Part shown: in pieces, positions 25,619 through 33,383 of the stretch
Layout of the letters: each line of letters opens with the position of its first letter
Position numbering within the stretch: the first letter of the stretch is position 1
DNA from: Micromonospora foliorum
GTDB taxonomy: Bacteria; Actinomycetota; Actinomycetes; Mycobacteriales; Micromonosporaceae
DNA: 50,551 nt
Direction: 5' to 3'
NCBI RefSeq assembly: GCF_022229015.1
Contig: NZ_JAKKFF010000100.1
Location: 1 to 50,551 of the forward strand
The notes under the pieces: generated by a model
What the model saw: the letters and a program-made list of their open reading frames with translations, nothing else
What the model was told of the DNA's origin: nothing
Databases searched by the model: none
Translations under genes and position numbers: made by a program

Positions 25619-25656
25619 GGCCCGTCGCCGGCCGACCTCTCGGCTGGCGGCGGGCC
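25619..25656. terminator. Bidirectional terminator between the chitinase and EACC1 genes
   Basis: A 17-base stem with two G-T wobbles (25619-25635 with 25640-25656, loop CCTC) lies 18 bases after the chitinase stop and 2 bases from the convergent gene end. Confidence 0.7.
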
Positions 25657-25658
25657 GG

Positions 25659-26024
25659 CTACCGCTGTGAGGGTGTCACCGCGCGTACCGCGGCCTCGAT
25701 GAGCGCGGTCACCTGGTCCATGTCCCGAGCCCGGTGTACGTCCACCTCGGCCGACCAACCGTCGGGCCGGGTGAGCTTCACCGTCACGTCCTCGCGGCGG
25801 TGGGTCAGCCAGTCGGCGATCGCCTGCACCAGCACCATGGTGGTGCCCGCGTCGCTGGCCGCCACCCGCAGGACGTCCGTGCGGTCGGCCGTCGACCCGT
25901 CCGGAGACGTCGTGGTCACCCCCTCCCGCAGCCGCTCCTCAGCGCGCAGCCAGGACGCCAGCGAACGCCGAGCATCGGCGGATGGAAGATCCGGATGGAC
26001 CGAGAGCGTGATCATCTCCGGCAC
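25659..26024 (-). CDS. Solitary EACC1-like (effector-associated constant component) protein
   Basis: 121 aa. I choose the GTG at 26024 because GGAGGAGA lies just upstream; an ATG three codons later is the alternative. The sequence has the EACC1 plan: a short strand (ITLSVH), helix RRSLASWLRAEERLRE, a polar loop with SPDGSTADRTDVLRVAAS, helix MVLVQAIADWLTHRR, then strands DVTVKLTRPDGWSAEVDVHRA and a final helix. EACC1 was described as the constant partner in actinobacterial NTP-dependent conflict systems, next to caspase- or trypsin-like effectors. None lies here; the divergent neighbour is an M14 metallopeptidase, 166 bases away. No membrane segment or signal peptide. The family assignment is by pattern and should be profiled. 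Confidence 0.6.
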   Translation of the reverse strand: MPEMITLSVHPDLPSADARRSLASWLRAEERLREGVTTTSPDGSTADRTDVLRVAASDAGTTMVLVQAIADWLTHRREDVTVKLTRPDGWSAEVDVHRARDMDQVTALIEAAVRAVTPSQR

Positions 26025-26119
26025 GTCTCCTCCTCCCAGGCGACGACAGGCCCACGCCACCATCCTGCCAGTCAGCGTCGGAACAGGCACGCCGAGTAGT
26101 CGGCAATATCGATCAACCC

Positions 26120-26148
26120 TTGACCGTCGTATCGGCGGTTCATAGGCT
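26120..26148 (+). promoter_or_regulatory. Promoter of the M14 metallopeptidase gene
   Basis: TTGACC (26120-26125) and TAGGCT (26143-26148) are separated by 17 bases, a good actinobacterial vegetative promoter 42 bases before the start codon. Confidence 0.65.
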
Positions 26149-26190
26149 CCGGCCACTGCGAGGTTGTTCCCCAGAAGGGAAACACGACTC

Positions 26191-28995
26191 ATGGCCCCAT
26201 CGATGCGTCCGTTCCGGATGGTCTCCGCCAGGCGGTTGGCACGTGCCGCCACGATCACGCTTCTGCTCGGCATGGTTCCCCTGCTCGGCGGCACACCGGC
26301 CGCGAGCGCCGCCCAGCCCTCCCGGTGCAGCGACGACCCGACCGCCCGGTTGAGCACCGTACCCAGCCCGGAGAACGTGCTCGGCTTCCCACTCGGCGCG
26401 GGGCAGGAGCGGGTCGTCACCAACGACGAGGTCCGGACCTACCTCGGGGCCGTCGACCGCGCCTCCAACCGGGTCGTGACCGGCGTGATGACCACAAGCG
26501 TGCTCGGCCAGCCGTTGCCGTACGCGGTGGTGTCGAACGAGCGCCACGTGCGGCCCGCCGCGCTACGCGAGATCGCCGACGACGTCCGGGACCTGCGCGA
26601 CCCGCGCCGGACCAGCGCGCGAACGGCCGCCCGGACGGCGAAGGACAGCCCGGCCATCGTCTGGGTCACCGCGAACGTGCACGGCGGCGAGAAGAGCGGC
26701 GCCGACGCGGCGCTCAAGACGCTGTACGAGTTGGCGGCGGGCCTGTCCTGCGTGGTCGCCCAGCGCAACGACAACCTCGTCACCATCATCGTCCCCACGC
26801 AGAACCCGGACGGGCGCGACGCGACCCGCCGGCAGAACGAGTTCGGCTTCGACCTGAACCGGGACTGGTTCGCCCGCACCCAGCAGGAGACCGACGGCAA
26901 GCTCGAACTGCTGCGCCGCTACCCGCCACAGGTCTTCATCGACGCGCACGAGATGGGTGGCCGGCAGTACTTCTTCCCGCCCAACGCCGACCCGATCCAC
27001 CACGAGATCGCCGGTGAGGCGGTGGACTGGATCAACCGGATCGGCGAGGCCAACAAGGCCGGCTTCGGCTTCAACGGGGCCTGCGACGAGACCGTCACCA
27101 CCGAGTGCTACTTCAACTACGACACGTACGACATGTTCTTCATGGGCTACGGCGACACGGTGCCGACCACCGGCTTCGGCGCGGCCGGCATGACGTATGA
27201 GAAGGGCAGCGCGTCGGCCGTGGCCGACCGGGTCCAGCAGCAGTTCAACACCCAGTGGTCGACGCTCGGCTGGGCCGCCGCGAACAAGCGCGAGGTGCTC
27301 GACGGCTACTTCGACATCTGGACCGACGCGCTCGCCCAGGGCAGGGCCGGCACGCTGGAGCCGAACGAGGTGGTGCAACCCACCAACGAGGTCCAGTTCC
27401 CGGTGCCGGACCTGACCATCCGCTCGTACTTCCTGCTGCCCGACCGGCAGCTCGCCGACGTCCGCCAGCTCGTCGAGCGGCTGCGCCGGATGGACGTCGA
27501 GGTGTACGAGGTGCAGAAGGCCACCCGGGTGCCCACGGCCCGGGTGTTCGGCGGGCGCAGCGCCACCAACGTGACAGTGCCCAAGGGCGCGTACTGGATC
27601 CCGATGGACCAGCCGCAGAAGCACTGGATCCAGGCCATCATGGGCGAGGACCCGTACGTCCCCTTCCCGTACTTCTACGACGTGTCGTCCTGGAGCAACC
27701 CGCTGCTGATGGGCATCAACACCATCTACACCGGAGACACCGTCCGGCCGAGGGCCGAACTGGTCCGCAAGGTCTCCGGCGGTCGCACCGGTGCGGCGTG
27801 GCCCTGGGGCTCGTACACGTACCCGCTCGACTCGGCCGCCGCCGCAGAGTTCACCTTCACCCTGCTCGGCCGTGGCGTCCCCCTGGTCCGCGACCTCACG
27901 ACCAGCAGGGTCGCCATCGCGGCGACCAAGGTGAGCCGGACCGTCGACGAGTTGGCCGAATCCCTCGGGGTCACCCTCACCCCGGGCGGTCGGCCCACCG
28001 GTACCCGCCTCGACCTGCCCGACGTGGGGCTGTTCCAGGGCACCGGCATCTCCACCACCTCCGGCTCGCACGGCGAGGCCCGCTACGTGCTCGGCAAGCG
28101 GTGGGGGCTCGACCTCACCCCGGTCACCACGGCCGACATCAACGACAACACCGAGGCGTTCACCGGGCGGACCGTGCTGCTGGTGCCGGACGGCAGCAGC
28201 GCCACCGGCGGTCTGACCGCCGCCGGGCAGGCCAACCTGCGCACCTGGATCGGCCAGGGCCACACCTACCTCGGGCTGCGCAACGAGGGCACCCGGGTGG
28301 CCCGCGCCGCCGGGCTCACCTCGACCACGGAGAAGGCGAAGCCGGCGGACTACCTGGTGATCGGCTCGCACCTGCGCGTCGACGTCGAGCAGGACAGCCC
28401 GGTGGCGCTGGGTCGCCCGGCGGAGGACTTCGAGTTCAACAACAGCGACCCGATCCTCACCCCCAGCACCACCGGGACGAACGTGCTCACCTACCCGACC
28501 GGTGACACGTTCTGGGCCAACGGCTACACCGTCGGGGCGGAGACGCTGAAGGGCACCGCGGCCGTCGTCGACGAGCCGACCGGCACCGGCCGGGCGGTGC
28601 TGTTCGCGTTCAATCCGCTCTTCCGCGCGTACAACGAAAATGGTCTGCACCTGGTCGCCAACGCGCTGCTCTACCCGACGACCGCCGCGCCCGACGCCCG
28701 ACGTTCCGCCGGCGTCGACCCGGCGCGCGCCAGCGCCGCCGCCGCGCCGGTCACGCCGGACCTGGGCGGCGGGTGGCGGCCGATCACCATCCAGGTGGCG
28801 GCCGGCGACCTGTCCCGCACCCGGGCGATCGTCGAACGCTTCACCACCGACGCCCAGGCGTCCGCGAAGAACGGCTCGGCGTACGTCGTGATCCCGAACC
28901 CGCAGGGACTCCAGGTGGACGAACACCCGTTCGCCAGCGATCTGGTACGCGCGCTGCGCGAGGCGCGAGTGCCGCTGCGGTCGGTGGTGAGCTAA
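26191..28995 (+). CDS. Secreted M14 family zinc carboxypeptidase-like protein, large
   Basis: 934 aa. A signal peptide covers about residues 1-41 (RRLARAATITLLLGMVPLLGG, ASAAQ). The M14 domain lies at about 75-400: zinc ligands His164 and Glu167 in NVHGGEKSG and His253 in DAHEMGG, and the conserved NPDGRDATRR and DLNRDW. The catalytic Glu of M14 must lie further on; EKGSAS is a candidate but I cannot assign it. The 500-residue C-terminal part has mixed-strand repeats and a class I amidotransferase-like stretch (TVLLVPDGSSATGGLTAAGQANLRTWIGQGHTYLGL), a layout known in large actinobacterial M14 proteins. It probably removes terminal residues from peptides or cell wall peptides outside the cell. 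The ATG at 26191 is chosen after AAGGGA; one four codons later is also possible. Confidence 0.85.
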   Translation: MAPSMRPFRMVSARRLARAATITLLLGMVPLLGGTPAASAAQPSRCSDDPTARLSTVPSPENVLGFPLGAGQERVVTNDEVRTYLGAVDRASNRVVTGVMTTSVLGQPLPYAVVSNERHVRPAALREIADDVRDLRDPRRTSARTAARTAKDSPAIVWVTANVHGGEKSGADAALKTLYELAAGLSCVVAQRNDNLVTIIVPTQNPDGRDATRRQNEFGFDLNRDWFARTQQETDGKLELLRRYPPQVFIDAHEMGGRQYFFPPNADPIHHEIAGEAVDWINRIGEANKAGFGFNGACDETVTTECYFNYDTYDMFFMGYGDTVPTTGFGAAGMTYEKGSASAVADRVQQQFNTQWSTLGWAAANKREVLDGYFDIWTDALAQGRAGTLEPNEVVQPTNEVQFPVPDLTIRSYFLLPDRQLADVRQLVERLRRMDVEVYEVQKATRVPTARVFGGRSATNVTVPKGAYWIPMDQPQKHWIQAIMGEDPYVPFPYFYDVSSWSNPLLMGINTIYTGDTVRPRAELVRKVSGGRTGAAWPWGSYTYPLDSAAAAEFTFTLLGRGVPLVRDLTTSRVAIAATKVSRTVDELAESLGVTLTPGGRPTGTRLDLPDVGLFQGTGISTTSGSHGEARYVLGKRWGLDLTPVTTADINDNTEAFTGRTVLLVPDGSSATGGLTAAGQANLRTWIGQGHTYLGLRNEGTRVARAAGLTSTTEKAKPADYLVIGSHLRVDVEQDSPVALGRPAEDFEFNNSDPILTPSTTGTNVLTYPTGDTFWANGYTVGAETLKGTAAVVDEPTGTGRAVLFAFNPLFRAYNENGLHLVANALLYPTTAAPDARRSAGVDPARASAAAAPVTPDLGGGWRPITIQVAAGDLSRTRAIVERFTTDAQASAKNGSAYVVIPNPQGLQVDEHPFASDLVRALREARVPLRSVVS

Positions 28996-29016
28996 CCGAT
29001 CCCGCGAGCGTGATCC

Positions 29017-29081
29017 ACTCGGCTTTCGGGAAGTCGGGGTGTCGGCAGGCCGCGGACACCCCGACTTCCTGAAACGCGAGT
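29017..29081. repeat. Long imperfect palindrome between convergent genes
   Basis: Left arm 29017-29043 and right arm 29055-29081, 27 bases each, match at 24 positions; the inner 15 bases (GGAAGTCGGGGTGTC) are perfect. The loop is 11 bases. It lies between the convergent M14 and EssC-like genes and could act as a bidirectional terminator, or be one copy of a dispersed intergenic repeat. Confidence 0.7.
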
Positions 29082-29095
29082 CGACCTTGCTGGCC

Positions 29096-32000
29096 CTACG
29101 GTGCAGCCACCTGCACCAGCACCGGTGTACGGCCGGCGGAGAGGTAACCGCGCCCCGGTGGGCCGGTGAGGAACTGGTCGGATTCCAGGGTGATGTTGTG
29201 GGCCACTGCCGCCGGCCGGCCGTTCGGAGCCAGGACGAGGCGCGCCCCGGCCATCATGATGGCGTTGACCAGCCGGGTCAGCGGGCTGGGAAAGCCGGTC
29301 AGCAGAGGCGTGGCGTCCGCGGTGACCACCAGGGCCCGTTGCCCTCGGGCCCCGGGATGGATGATGTCGTCCAGCAACGTGGGGCTGCTCGCGAAGCCCT
29401 GCTCGGTGGGGAGCACGGTGATCCGGTCGACGTCGTCGACGACCACCGCGTACGGCTCGTCGCCGAACGCGGCGACGGCCTCGCGCAGATCGGTGTCCTT
29501 GATCGTGACACCGGTGAGCACCCGAAGGCCGGTGTCGTCCGGAAGCAGCGTCGGCAGTGGGGACTGGAGCGGAGCCACGGCGAGGACGCCGATCCCCCGC
29601 CGTCGCAGCGCACAGACCACGGTGGCGGCCGCCGTGGTACGGCCCGTTCCGCCAGCGCCGGAGATCAGCAGCAGGTGCGGGCCGGCCTCGAACAGGTCGA
29701 TGCCGATAGTGGTGGCGTCCGGGCCGCCGATGCCCAGCGGCACCCAGGTGGACTGGTTCGAATCTGCGGTGACTGTGGGGCCCGACCCTAACGCGGCAAG
29801 GTCGACGCGGGTGGGCAGGGATGGGAAACGTCGGGGCAGTCGGTGCGGCGGCGAGTCGTGCGCCTCGGCGGCGAGGTCACTGGCCGGCCTCGCCGGCAGG
29901 CACACCTGCACGTGGCGACCGCTGCCGGCGTCGATGGCCCGCCCGGGTAGGACCGGCGGGCTGGCCATTCCGGTCTGCAGCTGCATCCGTCGGGTCTCCT
30001 CCTTCGGGAAAGGCAGGAGCAGCCGCCGGTTGTAGAGGGTCGGCAGCCGGTGGGTGAGCATGTCCTGGCCGCCGAGCGCCACGACGTGCACCCCGAGCGG
30101 GGTACCCGCGGTGATGACGCCACGCAGGGTGGCAACCAGGGACGTCTCGATGAAGGCGGGGTCGCCGTGGTCCTCGAAGTGTTCCCAGCCGTCCACAACG
30201 ACCACGATGTGCGGGCGCGCTTCATCCGGCGAGGGCCTGGTAGCGGTGCGGCGCTGGACCTCCTCGTCGAGCCAGGTGACCAGACGACGGATCCGGTCCG
30301 GCTCCGCTGGGGAAAAGACTCCGCCGCAGTGCGGCAACGCCGCGTACTCGGCCAGCCCCGCCGGGTGCCGTTCGACGACGTACACGTGTACCTCGTCGGG
30401 CTGGAAACGGGCGACCAGGCTGCTGATCAGGGTGCGGGCGAAGGTCGTCCGCCCGGACTGCGGACCACCAGCGACGAGGAGTCGGTCGACTCCGGCCAGG
30501 TCGAGGAATTCCGCTGGCTGCGCCTGCCGGGCGGGCTCATCGGCCAGCCCGAACGGTACGGCCGTCACCGGCCCGACGGCCGTCCACCGCGATGGAAGCT
30601 CGGCCATCGTCAGGGTCGCCGGCAGCGGGGGCAGAATCGGCCGGAAGGGCTCTGGCAGGCCGGACCGACCAGCGGCATCCTCGATCGCGGCGATGGTGAG
30701 CACCAGGTCGCTGGGCTCCTCACCGCCGGTTGGCCCGGCAGCGGCGGGTCGGGGGGCGCCCACGTCCGTCTGATTCAAGACCCGGACAGTGACCGGGGCG
30801 GCCGCGCCCGCCGGCGGCGGGTCGCCGAGATAGCCGGACTGGAACGGTTGCGGGATCCTGGTCTCCGCGGTGGTGCAGAGGATCATGCCGCGACCACGCA
30901 GCGCACCGGGAATGGTGGCGGCGTCCGGCGTCCCGAGCACCTCGGTGCTGTCCGCGGGCTCGTTCTGTCGAAGACTGACCCGCAGCGACACGTTGTTCTT
31001 CAGCTCCGGCGAGAGCTTGCCCTGCAACGACTGGGTGGCCAGGACGAGGTGCATGCCCAGCGACCGCCCCTTCGCGGCGACGTTCACCAACTCCTTGACG
31101 AAGTCAGGCGAGGCATCCAGCACCCGCCCGAACTCGTCAAAGATCAACACCAGCCGGGACAGCGGCGGCAGGTCGGCGCCGGCCAGGCGCTTCTGCCAGT
31201 ACCGGTCGATCTCCCCGTCGTGGCGTGCCAGCAGGGACTCCCGCCGGCTCACCTCCGCCCGGATCGAGGCGAGCACCCGGGCCTCTGCCGCGTCGTCGAA
31301 CACGTCGGCGGGGGTCTCGCCGGTGGACCGGATGAGGGAAACCACGTGCGGGCATCGCTCGAAGGGCAGGAAGGAACTGCCGCCCTTGAAGTCGACGAGC
31401 ACCAGGTTGAGCTCGTCCGGACGATTCGCCAGCAGCAACGAGGTGACCAGGGTCTGCAGCAGCACGCTCTTACCGGCGCCCGTCGCGCCACCCAGCATGG
31501 CGTGCGGGCCCTGACCGGCGAGGTCGACGAAGACCGGCCCCGTCGCGTCCGCACCGAGCACGACACGGGTACGCGGGCCCCGACCCCGCTCCCACAGCGC
31601 GAGCACGTCGGCGCTGGTGGGCATCCCGAGACCGAGGAGGTCCAGCAACCGAACCGCCCCCGGGATGGCGTTCTGGGCCGCACCGACTGTCGCCCGGTCG
31701 CGCATCGGCGCCAACGCCCGGGCCAGCCGCTCGACGGTTGCCGCGTCCAGCCGGTCGACCCGCACCGTCAGCGTCTGACCATCCGGGCTGCGGGTCAGCC
31801 GCGCCGAGTCTCCCGACGTCTCGATCAGACCCCGACACTCGTTCATGCTGTGCCGGTCGGCGCAGATGAGGTAGACCCCGACCGAAGGCCCGTCCCGCAA
31901 CACCTCGTCCATGCCGGGCAGGTCCCGCAGGGCCAACGCACCGTCGAGGACGACGACCACGTCGTCGAACTGCCGCGCGCCGCGGTCGGCACGCCGTGTC

Positions 32001-33373
32001 GCGACGAGGGTACGCAACTCCCGTACGCGGTCGGCGCGGGTGGCGGTGGTGTTGCCGATCCAGCACGGGAAGGGCGCGGTGTCGCCCGCGTCGACGTGCG
32101 GCAACCATCGCGCCCAGGCCAGATTCGTCGCGTCATCGCTGCTGAGCAGCACGATCCGCAGATCGTCGGGACCCCGAAGGGTGGCCAGTTGCAGGAGCAA
32201 CCAGCACAGGACATCGTGGACCGGACCGTCGGCACCAGTCACGCCGAGCACACCGACGGTGCCCAGGTCCACGGTGATCGGAACGGCCGACAGCTTCGGA
32301 GGGCGGAAGCCCGACCAGGGCTCGCCGCGTACCGTCACCGATGCCGGCTCGTCGGCGACACCAACCCGCAACGCCAGCGCGTACGCAGCACCCGCCCGGC
32401 GCGTCCACAGCCCGGATCGCACCCCGCTGGCCACGTCGACGATTTCGGCAGGGCCTGGGGCGAGCGCCTCCCGTAACCGTCGCTCGGTCTTCACCTGTGC
32501 GGTGATCGTCGACTCGACGGCCTTTCTCGCCCTGGTGAACTCTGCCTCACGCTCCCTGTCCTGCTTCTCCTGTGCGGAGTGGTTGAGGAGGAAGCCCGCG
32601 ACCGAGACCGCCGCGCCGAGCAGCAGGATCGGCGTCTGAGTGAACAGGGCAGCCCCCACCGACCCGGCGCCGCCCAGGAGAAATCCGGCCTCCAGGGGAC
32701 CCCGCGTGACCATCGGTTGCACCGGCATGGTCACGTCGACGGTGGGGATCACCGGAACGCGGGCGAAGGCGCGGTCGAAGTCGACCCGGCCGTCCGGGGC
32801 TCGGACGAGTCGTCGTGCGCCAGCGGGCAGGGGTGTCCACCGCAGCTCGTTCCCGCCGATCTGGAGCACGCTGCTCGACGACACTGCGGACGCGCCGGTG
32901 AGCCGGACGCCGTCCACCCATGTGCCGTTGCTCGATCCGCCGTCGGTGACTGTGAGGCTGCCGTCGGCAGACACCTCCAGCAGGGCGTGCGCACTGCGGG
33001 AGACGTCCGCGTCCCGCAGCGGCAGGGCAGCCGAGGCACTGCGGGCCACCGAGTGGGCCCCGGGCCGCAGGGCGACGGCCAGGCCGACGTCGCGACCGTC
33101 CACCACCTCCAGCACACCCACCGCTCCGTCCGTGACGAGGCGACCGACGGGCCCGGGCCCACCCACGCTGATCACCGAGCTACTCAGCAGAGGGCTGTCG
33201 GCCAGGCTGGCGGCCGGATCCAACGGGACGGCACCGACGAAGCAGCGGCGGTCAGCCACGGGTACGGGCAGCGCCGCCAGCAGGGACCGCACACTGGCGG
33301 CCGGTGCGGCGGTCACCTCGACGTCGTACGCGACCCCGGTGCCGACGTCCCGCACGGTCATGCGCACGATCAC
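29096..33373 (-). CDS. FHA-domain EssC/EccC-like type VII secretion ATPase
   Basis: 1425 aa; GTG 33373 follows GAGGGG and lies 10 bases after the kinase stop. An FHA domain covers about residues 90-180: SRSAHALLEV and DGGSSNGTWVDG are the phosphothreonine-binding signature. Two hydrophobic segments follow (about 228-265), then a helical region and three FtsK/SpoIIIE-type ATPase domains. D1 Walker A GGATGAGKS at 628-636 is intact with acidic DEF (746-748). D2 (GGPQSGRTT, about 969-977) and D3 (GAGGTGRTT, about 1239-1247) have Arg in place of the Walker Lys. FHA plus paired TM plus three ATPases is the plan of Firmicutes-type EssC, the motor that drives export of WXG100 proteins. The membrane partners EccB/D/E or EsaA/EssA/EssB are not in this window. 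Fused FHA and an adjacent kinase suggest phosphorylation control. Confidence 0.88.
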   Translation of the reverse strand: MIVRMTVRDVGTGVAYDVEVTAAPAASVRSLLAALPVPVADRRCFVGAVPLDPAASLADSPLLSSSVISVGGPGPVGRLVTDGAVGVLEVVDGRDVGLAVALRPGAHSVARSASAALPLRDADVSRSAHALLEVSADGSLTVTDGGSSNGTWVDGVRLTGASAVSSSSVLQIGGNELRWTPLPAGARRLVRAPDGRVDFDRAFARVPVIPTVDVTMPVQPMVTRGPLEAGFLLGGAGSVGAALFTQTPILLLGAAVSVAGFLLNHSAQEKQDREREAEFTRARKAVESTITAQVKTERRLREALAPGPAEIVDVASGVRSGLWTRRAGAAYALALRVGVADEPASVTVRGEPWSGFRPPKLSAVPITVDLGTVGVLGVTGADGPVHDVLCWLLLQLATLRGPDDLRIVLLSSDDATNLAWARWLPHVDAGDTAPFPCWIGNTTATRADRVRELRTLVATRRADRGARQFDDVVVVLDGALALRDLPGMDEVLRDGPSVGVYLICADRHSMNECRGLIETSGDSARLTRSPDGQTLTVRVDRLDAATVERLARALAPMRDRATVGAAQNAIPGAVRLLDLLGLGMPTSADVLALWERGRGPRTRVVLGADATGPVFVDLAGQGPHAMLGGATGAGKSVLLQTLVTSLLLANRPDELNLVLVDFKGGSSFLPFERCPHVVSLIRSTGETPADVFDDAAEARVLASIRAEVSRRESLLARHDGEIDRYWQKRLAGADLPPLSRLVLIFDEFGRVLDASPDFVKELVNVAAKGRSLGMHLVLATQSLQGKLSPELKNNVSLRVSLRQNEPADSTEVLGTPDAATIPGALRGRGMILCTTAETRIPQPFQSGYLGDPPPAGAAAPVTVRVLNQTDVGAPRPAAAGPTGGEEPSDLVLTIAAIEDAAGRSGLPEPFRPILPPLPATLTMAELPSRWTAVGPVTAVPFGLADEPARQAQPAEFLDLAGVDRLLVAGGPQSGRTTFARTLISSLVARFQPDEVHVYVVERHPAGLAEYAALPHCGGVFSPAEPDRIRRLVTWLDEEVQRRTATRPSPDEARPHIVVVVDGWEHFEDHGDPAFIETSLVATLRGVITAGTPLGVHVVALGGQDMLTHRLPTLYNRRLLLPFPKEETRRMQLQTGMASPPVLPGRAIDAGSGRHVQVCLPARPASDLAAEAHDSPPHRLPRRFPSLPTRVDLAALGSGPTVTADSNQSTWVPLGIGGPDATTIGIDLFEAGPHLLLISGAGGTGRTTAAATVVCALRRRGIGVLAVAPLQSPLPTLLPDDTGLRVLTGVTIKDTDLREAVAAFGDEPYAVVVDDVDRITVLPTEQGFASSPTLLDDIIHPGARGQRALVVTADATPLLTGFPSPLTRLVNAIMMAGARLVLAPNGRPAAVAHNITLESDQFLTGPPGRGYLSAGRTPVLVQVAAP

Positions 33374-33383
33374 CGCTGGCCCC

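Noticed and set aside
26563..28926. 787-codon minus-strand frame opposite the M14 gene
   Set aside because: Val/Gly/Arg-rich shadow with no motifs; M14 zinc ligands and substrate residues are on the plus strand.
30050..32476. 808-codon plus-strand frame opposite the EssC-like gene
   Set aside because: No domain, Gln/Arg/Gly-rich, lies wholly inside a gene with several verified motifs.
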